Of a stretch of 64,000 nt of DNA, positions 1-6,259 are shown in pieces (position 1 is the first letter of the stretch; each line of letters opens with the position of its first letter). Position numbers and translations under genes: made by a program. This stretch comes from Fimbriimonadaceae bacterium. GTDB lineage: Bacteria; Armatimonadota; Fimbriimonadia; Fimbriimonadales; Fimbriimonadaceae. The notes beneath the pieces were generated by a model. That model worked only from the letters and a program-made list of their open reading frames with translations, did no database searches and had not been told where the DNA came from. The stretch is taken from contig JAHCHO010000001.1 of the NCBI GenBank assembly GCA_026129685.1, positions 248,001 through 312,000 of the forward strand, in the 5' to 3' direction.

Positions 1-1
1 C

Positions 2-1270
2 GCCCTCTACGCCTCCGCGATCGAACCGTGGTCGGAATATCTGACCAACGTGATGGGCACGCCGCCCAGTCCGCTCTACGATCCTCTGTCGTTCTGGATC
101 GACGAGGCTCACCGTCGCGGATTGGAACTCCACGCCTGGTTCAACCCCTACCGCGCGCTGAACTCATCGCATCGCAATGCGATCGCCTCGAACCACGTCA
201 GCGTCACCCATCCCGATTGGGTCAAGGACTACGGCAATGACAAGTGGCTCGACCCCGGGCGTTACGAGGTCCGCGAACACTCGTTGGGGGTCGTGATGGA
301 CGTCGTGAACCGCTACGACGTGGACGGGGTCCACTTCGACGATTACTTCTACCCCTACCCCATCAGCGGTACCCCGTTCCCCGACGACGATAGCTTCGCC
401 GCCTACCAAGCGGGGGGCGGGACGATGAGCCTCGCCAACTGGCGCCGATGGAACGTCGACACCTTCGTCTCGACCGTCTACCAAGCGATCAAGGCGGCCA
501 AACCGCGCGTCAAATTCGGCATCAGTCCGTTCGGCATCTGGCGGCCGGGAAACCCACCGGGCATCACCGGACTCGACGCCTACGCGTCCTTGTACGCCGA
601 TTCGCGCAAGTGGCTCAACCTCGGCTGGGTGGACTACCTCACTCCCCAGCTCTACTGGCAACTCGGCTCGACCGGCCAGAGCTACACCAAACTGTTGGAC
701 TGGTGGATCGGCGAGAACCACCAAGGTCGGCATCTCTGGCCCGGCAACTTCACGAGCAACATCGGCTCCCAGTTCGGCGACTGGCCCGCCACCGAGATCG
801 TCGGCCAGATCTACGAGACGCGTCGGCGTTCCGGCTCGACTGGCAACGTCCACTTCAGCGCCCGCGCCTTCATCGGCAACTACAAAGACATCGTCACCAT
901 CCTCAAGACGGGGATGTACTCGGATCAAGCGCTCGTGCCCGCCTCGCCCTGGCTCGACCGTCGGCCCCCCGCTGCTCCCGTGCTCGGCGCGACCCTATTC
1001 GGTGACCTTTTGCGTGTGTCGTTCGACGGCGGCGGCCACGAACCCGCCTTCCTCTGGATCGTTTCGGCCCGCTACGGACGGGAGTGGACAACCCGGGTGA
1101 TTCCCGCCGCCCAGCGGAGTTTCGACGTTTCCCGGACGCTCGACGGCGTCGTCTTGGCGGAGGTACGCGTCTCGGCCGTAGACCGCACGGGCAACGAGTC
1201 CGAACCCGCCCGATGGCCGGAACGCTCCCGGTGGGGTTCGGGTACTCTTTCGAACCGCTCGCGGACGTAG
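2..1270 (+). CDS. GHL10-type family 10-like glycosyl hydrolase, C-terminal part
   Basis: The gene is cut by the left window edge, so the N-terminus and any signal peptide are missing. The reading frame is open from base 2. It encodes a TIM-barrel glycosidase of the GHL10 (PF02638, DUF187) family; the family is thought to hydrolyse polysaccharides outside the cytoplasm. Visible signatures are the LHAWFNPYR strand, the VDGVHFDDYFYPYP strand with acidic barrel residues, KFGISPFGIW and DYLTPQLYW. A beta-sandwich-like tail follows from about base 950. The TAG stop at 1268-1270 lies inside the first ten bases of the tRNA-Arg gene that the downstream element has split. The family is clear; the substrate is not. 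Confidence 0.88.
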   Translation, partial: ALYASAIEPWSEYLTNVMGTPPSPLYDPLSFWIDEAHRRGLELHAWFNPYRALNSSHRNAIASNHVSVTHPDWVKDYGNDKWLDPGRYEVREHSLGVVMDVVNRYDVDGVHFDDYFYPYPISGTPFPDDDSFAAYQAGGGTMSLANWRRWNVDTFVSTVYQAIKAAKPRVKFGISPFGIWRPGNPPGITGLDAYASLYADSRKWLNLGWVDYLTPQLYWQLGSTGQSYTKLLDWWIGENHQGRHLWPGNFTSNIGSQFGDWPATEIVGQIYETRRRSGSTGNVHFSARAFIGNYKDIVTILKTGMYSDQALVPASPWLDRRPPAAPVLGATLFGDLLRVSFDGGGHEPAFLWIVSARYGREWTTRVIPAAQRSFDVSRTLDGVVLAEVRVSAVDRTGNESEPARWPERSRWGSGTLSNRSRT

Positions 1271-1303
1271 CTCAACGGATAGAGCATCAGTCTTCGGAAC
1301 TGA
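1261..1303 (+). pseudogene. 5' half of split tRNA-Arg(UCG) gene (attL side)
   Basis: This segment contains the acceptor 5' strand GCGGACG, the D-stem GCTC/GAGC with an AACGGATA loop, and the complete anticodon arm TCAGT-CTTCGGA-ACTGA with anticodon TCG. The variable loop, T-arm and acceptor 3' strand are absent: the sequence after 1303 neither pairs with GCGGACG nor forms a GGGGG/CCCTT T-stem. The missing part, ending CGTCCGCGCCA, is found at 7866-7899, 6.5 kb away. Joining 1261-1303 to 7867-7899 gives a standard 76-nt tRNA-Arg. The gene has therefore been cut by integration and should make no functional tRNA. Confidence 0.9.
1286..1303 (+). repeat. attL core repeat (18 bp, copy 1)
   Basis: An 18-bp exact direct repeat (ATCAGTCTTCGGAACTGA) shared with 7849-7866. 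It consists of the anticodon stem as an inverted repeat (TCAGT/ACTGA) around the 7-nt anticodon loop CTTCGGA. This is the layout expected for two inverted core-type recombinase sites around a 7-bp crossover region. It marks the left boundary of the integrated element. Confidence 0.9.
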
Positions 1304-1329
1304 CCCGATCAGGTTCAAACGGAGGCTTC

Positions 1330-1364
1330 ACCAGACTTTCCGAGGCCGATCACACCAGAGATTC
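1330..1364 (+). repeat. Left arm-type integrase sites (two direct copies)
   Basis: Two 11-bp copies of the pattern ACCAGA(C/G)(T/A)TTC lie in the same orientation: ACCAGACTTTC at 1330-1340 and ACCAGAGATTC at 1354-1364. The same two variants recur at the right end of the element (7741-7763). Short direct repeats at both ends, 25-110 bp from the crossover core, are the hallmark of arm-type sites bound by the N-terminal domain of lambda-like tyrosine integrases. That role is inferred from position and sequence. Confidence 0.72.
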
Positions 1365-1430
1365 CAAAATCAGAGCGTCAAGATCACGCCGCCGATCCGC
1401 TCGGGAGCCACCTTGCCCCTTACGGGAGGG

Positions 1431-1436
1431 TATCAT
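1431..1436 (+). promoter_or_regulatory. Possible -10 box for the intron-containing tRNA
   Basis: TATCAT, which matches five of six consensus bases, lies 12 nt before the mature tRNA 5' end at 1449. No good -35 box is seen at the usual spacing, so this is tentative. Confidence 0.35.
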
Positions 1437-1448
1437 CATCGGCGGCAA

Positions 1449-1741
1449 CCGCGCGTAGCTCAATGGATAGAGCATCAGTCTTGACCGTTGAACACAATCA
1501 GGAGTGCCCGAGGGGAAACCCTCGGTGTAGAACGACGTAAAGTCGGCGAACCCTTCACCTGGGAACGCCGAGCCAAGCCCCGCAAGGGGAAGGTGTAGAG
1601 ACTCGACACGTCGCGCCTACGTCGCTTCGGCGATATGGCGAAGGCAGAGTCCAGACCACGAACGGCCCGAGGGTCGGCGGCGAAAGTCGAAGTGGTAAGC
1701 GGAACTGAGGGTTGGGGGTTCGAGTCCCTTCGCGCGGGCCA
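1449..1741 (+). tRNA. tRNA-Arg(UCG) interrupted by a group I intron
   Basis: The exons are 1449-1482 and 1700-1741. The acceptor stem is CCGCGCG (1449-1455) paired with CGCGCGG (1731-1737), followed by G and an encoded CCA (1739-1741). The D-stem is GCTC/GAGC, the anticodon stem TCAGT (1475-1479)/ACTGA (1704-1708), and the T-arm GGGGG-TTCGAGT-CCCTT. After removal of 1483-1699 the loop reads CTTCGGA with anticodon TCG, the same as the tRNA the element has split. The anticodon and T-arms are nearly identical to the host gene, but the acceptor stem differs completely, so this is a related yet distinct tRNA. It probably supplies the decoding lost by the split. A T5 run at 1748-1752 may help termination. 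Confidence 0.92.
1483..1699 (+). ncRNA. Group I (IC3, Azoarcus-like) self-splicing intron in tRNA-Arg
   Basis: The 217-nt intron lies between anticodon bases 34 and 35. Pairings visible by eye: P1, exon CTT (1480-1482) with internal guide GAG (1502-1504) and the expected U-G at the splice site; P2, CCGAGGG-GAAA-CCCTCGG (1508-1525); P3, CGACGT (1533-1538) with ACGTCG (1608-1613); P4, TCGGCG (1543-1548) with CGCCGA (1566-1571); P5, CCC/GGG; P6, CCCC-GCAA-GGGG; P7, GACTC (1600-1604) with GAGTC (1647-1651); P8, CGCC/GGCG around a TTCG loop; P9, ACCAC/GTGGT. The intron ends in G1699. The J4/5, J6/7 and P7 regions read like the Azoarcus tRNA-Ile ribozyme as I remember it. No homing endonuclease is encoded. 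Confidence 0.93.
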
Positions 1742-1944
1742 TCCCACCTTTTTGTCGCCACCCCTATGTAAGGAGTAGGTGATCTTCCCGCCGACGCAGA
1801 AGAACACTTTGGGACAGGCGCGACGCGCCCGCAAGGGGGTCGGCCTCCCGAACCTGGGGACATCCGAACAGCGTGAACACGTCGGTGTACAAGCCGACGA
1901 CACCATGAAGGCCGTGCGCGACTCCCCAGGGTCGCGGCGGCCTT

Positions 1945-1962
1945 CTCCCTTGGCCCAGGGAG
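1945..1962 (+). promoter_or_regulatory. Hairpin sequestering the ribosome-binding site of the 81-aa gene
   Basis: CTCCCT (1945-1950) is a perfect complement of AGGGAG (1957-1962), with loop TGGCCC. AGGGAG is the Shine-Dalgarno sequence of the gene starting at 1970, seven nt upstream of its ATG. If the hairpin forms in the mRNA it would reduce initiation, and expression would depend on upstream transcription or an unfolding signal. The pairing is seen; the function is inferred. Confidence 0.4.
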
Positions 1963-1969
1963 TACCAAC

Positions 1970-2215
1970 ATGGTGAACTATGAAGATGAAGACGAACTGA
2001 CGCTCCACGAGCGTCTCCAGCAGGCCGACAAGGCCCTGCGCCGCGCCACCGACGATCTTGAGTCGGAGCGCATGTACTACTACGAAGACCCCTCGGACGC
2101 CAATCGCGAACGGATGAAGAAGGCGAAGAAGCACGTTCTGGAGGCCGCCGAGGAGCGCGACGCCGTTCTGGATGAGATCGCTGCCGAAGACGAAGGCGAA
2201 GCCATCGGCTGGTAG
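1970..2215 (+). CDS. Small acidic, probably coiled-coil protein of the element (81 aa)
   Basis: The product is not recognised. It is highly charged (rich in Asp, Glu, Lys and Arg) and its heptad-like stretches over most of its length suggest an alpha-helical coiled coil. The start is supported by AGGGAG seven nt upstream. The gene sits directly before the primase-like gene (15-nt gap, same strand), so the two are probably co-transcribed, and a role in replication or copy control of the element is possible. That role rests on position only. Confidence 0.6.
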   Translation: MVNYEDEDELTLHERLQQADKALRRATDDLESERMYYYEDPSDANRERMKKAKKHVLEAAEERDAVLDEIAAEDEGEAIGW

Positions 2216-2230
2216 GACAAACTGCTACCG

Positions 2231-4252
2231 ATGTGGTTCGATGCAAGCGAACCCCAGCGGGCCTTCGAGGACGGCATCTTCGGCTTCAACCCGTGGGGGT
2301 TCGCCTACTTTTTGGAGCCTGACGGCTTCCGCTCGATCCAGGCGCTCCGAGGCCCGCGCCTGGATCAGTACGAGAAGTTCGTGCCGAGGACGTTGGGGAT
2401 TGCCAGGGCCATGTACGGCACGATCCACCAGCGGCACACCTGGGGCACGCAGATTGCGCCTGGTCGCTGGTCTTACGAGCGTCTCAACGCCGAGATAAAG
2501 ACCCCAAAGGGCACCCGAAGAGGCAACATAATCCAACTCGGCGACGTGCTCAAGCACCTTTGCGGACGCAGCCGCTATGCCCGTGGCACGACCGACGTTC
2601 CTGTGCAGTTCTACTCGTGGAAAGCTCAGGAATCGGAGTGGAGGCCGAACTTCGTGCCGTGCTTGCGTCTGGACATCGACCTCGACCGAGCTTGGTTCGC
2701 CGAGGACGACAGCGAGGTGGTGCGGGAGCTTGTGTCACAGCGACAGGTCGTCGAGGCCACGAGCCTGCCCTACCGAGTCTTCAGGACGGGATCGCGTGGC
2801 GTACAGGTCGTAATCCCCCTTCCGCTGTCCGTCCCCCCAAGCCTCGCTTCGGCGCTCATGCACGGGATTAGGTCGGCGCTGGAAGAGCGCGGGCGAGGCT
2901 TCACCAATCCCGACAAGGATAATCTGCACAGCCTGATGCGGCTCCCTGGCGGGCTACACGCGTCGAGCGAAAACCTCGGCCTGTGGATCGACGTGGACGA
3001 GGGCAGGCTGTATCCGCTCGAAGTGCAGGCCGAGATGATGGCGGCGGGCTTCGGCTACCCCGACGACCAGGACGTGATGACGAAGGAGACGTTCCAGAAG
3101 GCGGGATCGGCGATGCTCAACCGCATCACGGCCTCGGGCGTCGCGATACACGAACTTCTCGACCGCGACGCCGCCATGCTCCACCTACGCGCCCGCCCCG
3201 CCAATCCCATCGCGCAGGCCATCGAGGCCGCGCACGAGGAGGCTCGGGTTATCCGTGCGGAGCGGGAGGCGATGATGGACGAGTGGCGGAAGACGTGGCT
3301 CGCTCCTTCACCGCCACCGACCGAGGCGGCGACCGAACAGCAGGAGAAGGAACACGCCTCCGAGGTCGCCGAGACGATCCTGGAAGGCAACGAGGAGGCC
3401 GTAGAAGTTCGTGCCGACGCCGCCGCCCCTGTGGGCACCGTCGAGTGGGCCAAGGCGGTGTGGCTGGAGGCGTACCCGCAGGGAGGCCACTGGGAGTGGG
3501 TGAACATGGGCGGCAGGAAGGGCATTCTCGCCGCCGTCATCCTTTTCGGTTCCGACCGCGCGGAGGAGGCGATGCTGACGCTCTCTCGGCAGATCGGCGC
3601 GAGGAGCGCCACCGAGATGCGGGAGCGCGAGTTCACGATACGACGCCTGTGGGAGACGTTCGGCATGAAGAACTTCGTGCCGTACAAGGAGCGGGAGGCG
3701 TTCGTGCCGCCGTTGGTTCTGGGGCCGTCCACCCCCGAGGTGGAGGAACTCGCCGACCGCATCCTGGCCCAGATGCTCGCGGCGCAGCCGAAGCCGCGTT
3801 GGAACACGGCGCTCGCGCGGAAGCTCGCGCTCGTGCTGCTCATCGGCATCAGGGACTCGGAGACGGGCAGGCTTAGAGCGTCTTTCGGCACCCTCTCCGC
3901 CAGCGTCAACGAGCGGTGGCCCGAGGTGCGGACGAACCGCCAACGGGTCTCGGAGATGATCCCGAGAATGACGCAGGGCAAGGCGACCCTGGTGAGGGGC
4001 TTCTTCAGGGCCAAGGGCCAGAAGTGGAAGTCGGAGGCCGACGAGTACGGCTGCGGACTATTCCTTCGGGGGACGCCCCTCCAGCAAGAGGCGTCGCGTA
4101 AGCTCGCCGAGATCATTGAGAGGCAGGCCGTCGAGTTCGGCGACGACGATCCCGTGATCGGGGAGCATGACGCTCCAGCAGAAGCTACGCCTGACGCTCT
4201 TGCCTGGGACGGGGCCGATGACGCCTCCGTAGAGGGGCCGCCTTCCCCCTAA
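2231..4252 (+). CDS. Primase-like (AEP superfamily) replication protein of the element
   Basis: A 673-aa protein with the three motifs of archaeo-eukaryotic primases in order: the metal-binding motif LRLDIDLD near residues 145-152, a motif-II-like segment SRGVQVVIPLP near 187-198, and RLPGGLHAS near 236-244. In classical members motif II contains a catalytic His (SxH); here Gln occupies that place, so the active site may be altered. The N-terminal 140 residues are not recognised. The C-terminal half has a charged linker (about residues 350-400) followed by helical regions that may bind DNA. It probably primes or initiates replication of the excised element. The ATG lacks a Shine-Dalgarno sequence, so coupling to the preceding gene is likely. 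Confidence 0.72.
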   Translation: MWFDASEPQRAFEDGIFGFNPWGFAYFLEPDGFRSIQALRGPRLDQYEKFVPRTLGIARAMYGTIHQRHTWGTQIAPGRWSYERLNAEIKTPKGTRRGNIIQLGDVLKHLCGRSRYARGTTDVPVQFYSWKAQESEWRPNFVPCLRLDIDLDRAWFAEDDSEVVRELVSQRQVVEATSLPYRVFRTGSRGVQVVIPLPLSVPPSLASALMHGIRSALEERGRGFTNPDKDNLHSLMRLPGGLHASSENLGLWIDVDEGRLYPLEVQAEMMAAGFGYPDDQDVMTKETFQKAGSAMLNRITASGVAIHELLDRDAAMLHLRARPANPIAQAIEAAHEEARVIRAEREAMMDEWRKTWLAPSPPPTEAATEQQEKEHASEVAETILEGNEEAVEVRADAAAPVGTVEWAKAVWLEAYPQGGHWEWVNMGGRKGILAAVILFGSDRAEEAMLTLSRQIGARSATEMREREFTIRRLWETFGMKNFVPYKEREAFVPPLVLGPSTPEVEELADRILAQMLAAQPKPRWNTALARKLALVLLIGIRDSETGRLRASFGTLSASVNERWPEVRTNRQRVSEMIPRMTQGKATLVRGFFRAKGQKWKSEADEYGCGLFLRGTPLQQEASRKLAEIIERQAVEFGDDDPVIGEHDAPAEATPDALAWDGADDASVEGPPSP

Positions 4253-4350
4253 CGTATAGGTGTAACGGTTCAGGGGGTGTCTGATGCCATTCTCTGGCGC
4301 AACCGCTTCACGATCTCGTCTTTGGACGGAACTCCGCCCACGTACAGCCT

Positions 4351-4689
4351 TCATCCAGGTTCGGCGCTCGGAGACGGTTTGGGCATCCCCATGAGATCGT
4401 TGCCGCCCAGGAGCACTGTAGGCGTCCCATAGCCTCGCCTCAAGTCAGAACGAGGCAGATCACCCACGTCGATCACCTTGTAGTCGGTGTCCCCCCTGAT
4501 CTCTCTCAATGCGGAATCGAGGTTGTGCCGCATCTTCGGGGTGTTCACGCAACCCTGCCGAGACAAGAACTCTAGGGACATCGCGCTTCGCTTGGTCATC
4601 CTATCCTCCGACCGCTCAGGCTGGCCCTTGCATCCGATCACGATCAGCCCGAGCAGTAGCCCGATCAGGGAGGCCGATCTGCTTGGCAT
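4351..4689 (-). CDS. Small lipoprotein, possibly thioredoxin-like fold (112 aa)
   Basis: The N-terminus has a hydrophobic segment ending in a lipobox (LIVIGC, Cys20), which predicts a membrane-anchored lipoprotein. The rest contains GCVNTPKMRHNL, a VIDVGDLP strand and GYGTPTVLLGGNDLMGMP. Such a pattern, with one Cys followed by a cis-Pro-like TPT, resembles thioredoxin-fold proteins of unknown function. Only one Cys remains after the lipobox, so it is unlikely to be a classical CxxC oxidoreductase. It lies alone, opposite in strand to the primase-like gene. TAGAAT lies six nt before the ATG (at 4696-4701), suggesting a leaderless transcript. Confidence 0.6.
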   Translation of the reverse strand: MPSRSASLIGLLLGLIVIGCKGQPERSEDRMTKRSAMSLEFLSRQGCVNTPKMRHNLDSALREIRGDTDYKVIDVGDLPRSDLRRGYGTPTVLLGGNDLMGMPKPSPSAEPG

Positions 4690-4814
4690 GGTGCCATTCT
4701 ACACCCCCTGTATCGAACACAAGGTTGAGATGGCTTCATGGAGTGTGGCTGCACCCCAACCTTGGCATGTGGAAGAACAGCGGGTTCCCATCTCGGTGGA
4801 ACGATCCACTACCC

Positions 4815-5042
4815 CTATGGAGAGTCCTCACCCGCGATTTGACCCCCACCCCCATCAAGCTCCTGCGCGAGGGAGGCGATGCGGTCGGAGAGTTCGAGCG
4901 CCTCAGCAACACTGAGCGTCACGCCGATGTGCCGCCCGTCGTGGAGAAGCTGGACGACCACTCGCGGTTCTCGGTCGCTGAAGATGTGGCCTACGACGAG
5001 TGCGGCGGTGCGGGCGACATGTGGGGGAATCTCTCGGCTCAT
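4815..5042 (-). CDS. Small unknown protein of the element (75 aa)
   Basis: I do not recognise this protein. It has a hydrophobic beta-like central part (VVVQLLHDGRHIGVTLSV) followed by a helix (AEALELSDRIASLAQEL) and a Gly-rich tail. The start is supported by a TATAAA box at 5049-5054, exactly six nt upstream of the ATG, the same leaderless arrangement as many genes in this window. It lies downstream of the integrase genes on the same strand, separated by a hairpin and about 190 nt. Confidence 0.5.
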   Translation of the reverse strand: MSREIPPHVARTAALVVGHIFSDREPRVVVQLLHDGRHIGVTLSVAEALELSDRIASLAQELDGGGGQIAGEDSP

Positions 5043-5227
5043 GCCGACTTTATACAGGACTACTCCACGACTGATACCGCAGGAATAGTAGACAAGTTTC
5101 TGCTTTCCTTAGGAGTTCATCCAGAGTGTGGTGCAGGTTCGGACGATGCACAGTCAGGTTCCCGCGCGGCGGCATCATCTACGACTTCTTATAATGGAAC
5201 AGGCGCTCTCGACCAAGCCCACCGAGT

Positions 5228-5248
5228 GCTCGGCCTTAAAGGCCGAGC
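5228..5248 (-). terminator. Hairpin at the 3' end of the first integrase gene
   Basis: GCTCGGCCT (5228-5236) and AGGCCGAGC (5240-5248) form a perfect 9-bp stem with a 3-nt loop. It overlaps the last codons and the stop of the integrase gene that ends at 5236. There is no long T-run on either side, so it is a terminator or mRNA-stabilising candidate only. Confidence 0.42.
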
Positions 5249-6210
5249 TTGCTCCCAGCGTTGTCGTCGAAGCGGCAGGCTGCGCGGATGTAGGAGCGGA
5301 GCACCTGGACGCTTCGATGGTTGCTCGTCTTGGCGATGCTGTGCTCGGACGCGCCGTTCGCCGCCGCCGAGGTGATGAAGCCCGCGCGGGTCGAGTGCGC
5401 TCCGAAGTCCTGCGGGTCGCGCCCCGTCCTCTCCACCGCTCGCTTGACAATCCGTCCCACCGAGCCGCCGTCCATCCTTCCATCCGACACGCGCCCGTGC
5501 CTATCCACCGAGCGGAACAGCGGGCCGCCTATCAGCCCAGCCGCCTCGATCCACGCGCGGAGCGCACGAATGGGACAGGTGCGTTCGGCATTGCCGTATG
5601 GGACGGCGACGACGTGCCCAACGCCCTCCTGATCGACCTTGCTCCTCCTCACGGTGATCTCCATGCCGCGTTCCACGTACCGAACGTCCTCGAAGTCGAG
5701 GCCAACGATCTCACTGCGTCGCATCGCGGTCGCGAACGCTACAAGTATGAGGGCACGGTCACGAACGCCGATCAGGCTATCGGGAAGCTCTTCGAGCATA
5801 GCTTTTACGACCTCGGTCGTGGCGGGGGCCTTCTGCTCTCTGGGAGCCACCCCGATGGTGCGGCGGATACCTCGCCAGACTTCTCGGAAAGCAGGCGTCT
5901 GAGTGGGACTCGCCAACCTTACTGCCTGATGCGCCTGCGAGATCGCCGCCACTGCGACGTTCATGCTTGCCACGCTTTGCGTCCGAGAAAGCGCCGTCAC
6001 GTACAGGGCGACGATTTCTGGATCGGCAGGGAGCGCGTCGAAGCCGCCCATCGAACACCAGCCGACGAACTTGCGCCACTCTCGACTGTACAGAGCGACC
6101 GTCCCGCTGCCCTTGCTCCGCCGCGCGTACTCCCTCGCTTCGTCCCGCAGACCACCAAGATCGAGCACGTCGAGCGGGCTTTCGGAGGTCTTCGCAAGGG
6201 TGCTTTCCAT
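5236..6210 (-). CDS. Tyrosine recombinase/integrase 1
   Basis: A 324-aa phage-integrase-family enzyme. Residues 30-125 form a core-binding SAM-like domain. The catalytic domain shows Arg in ATAMRRSEIVGL, Lys in RRSKVDQEG, the HxxR box HSTRAGF, a second His in TSNHRSVQ and the nucleophile Tyr in VLRSYIR, so the full R-K-H-R-H-Y set is present. It probably catalyses integration or excision at the tRNA-Arg core with the neighbouring recombinase. I chose the ATG at 6210 because TATCGT lies six nt upstream with TTGATT 18 nt further; a longer reading from 6276 would place this promoter inside the gene. It lies 49 nt downstream of recombinase 2 but has its own promoter. Confidence 0.9.
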   Translation of the reverse strand: MESTLAKTSESPLDVLDLGGLRDEAREYARRSKGSGTVALYSREWRKFVGWCSMGGFDALPADPEIVALYVTALSRTQSVASMNVAVAAISQAHQAVRLASPTQTPAFREVWRGIRRTIGVAPREQKAPATTEVVKAMLEELPDSLIGVRDRALILVAFATAMRRSEIVGLDFEDVRYVERGMEITVRRSKVDQEGVGHVVAVPYGNAERTCPIRALRAWIEAAGLIGGPLFRSVDRHGRVSDGRMDGGSVGRIVKRAVERTGRDPQDFGAHSTRAGFITSAAANGASEHSIAKTSNHRSVQVLRSYIRAACRFDDNAGSKLGL

Positions 6211-6216
6211 GTCAAA

Positions 6217-6246
6217 ACGATACCATTTCTGACGCCCGAAAATCAA
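6217..6246 (-). promoter_or_regulatory. Promoter of integrase 1 (leaderless)
   Basis: On the minus strand, TTGATT (6241-6246), an 18-nt spacer, then TATCGT (6217-6222), which lies six nt before the ATG. No ribosome-binding site is present, so the transcript probably begins at or next to the start codon. Confidence 0.65.
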
Positions 6247-6259
6247 CGCTTTTCGTGCG

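Noticed and set aside
164-928. Long open frame on the minus strand opposite the GHL10 gene (and many similar ones opposite other genes)
   Set aside because: High GC content gives long antisense open frames; none shows domain motifs, and the plus-strand genes are clearly the coding ones.
1304-1345. A second T-arm-like stretch after the 5' tRNA half (GGTTCAAA ... CACCA)
   Set aside because: It looks at first like a rebuilt tRNA 3' half, but it cannot pair with the acceptor strand GCGGACG and makes no T-stem; the ACCA is part of an arm-type repeat.
1779-1976. 65-residue open frame overlapping the 81-aa gene
   Set aside because: It has no ribosome-binding site or recognisable pattern and overlaps the better supported gene start.
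5190-5248. TATAAT on the plus strand followed by a hairpin, a possible small RNA antisense to the integrase 3' end
   Set aside because: There is no -35 box and no T-run after the hairpin. The hairpin overlaps the integrase stop and is better explained as a 3' end element.
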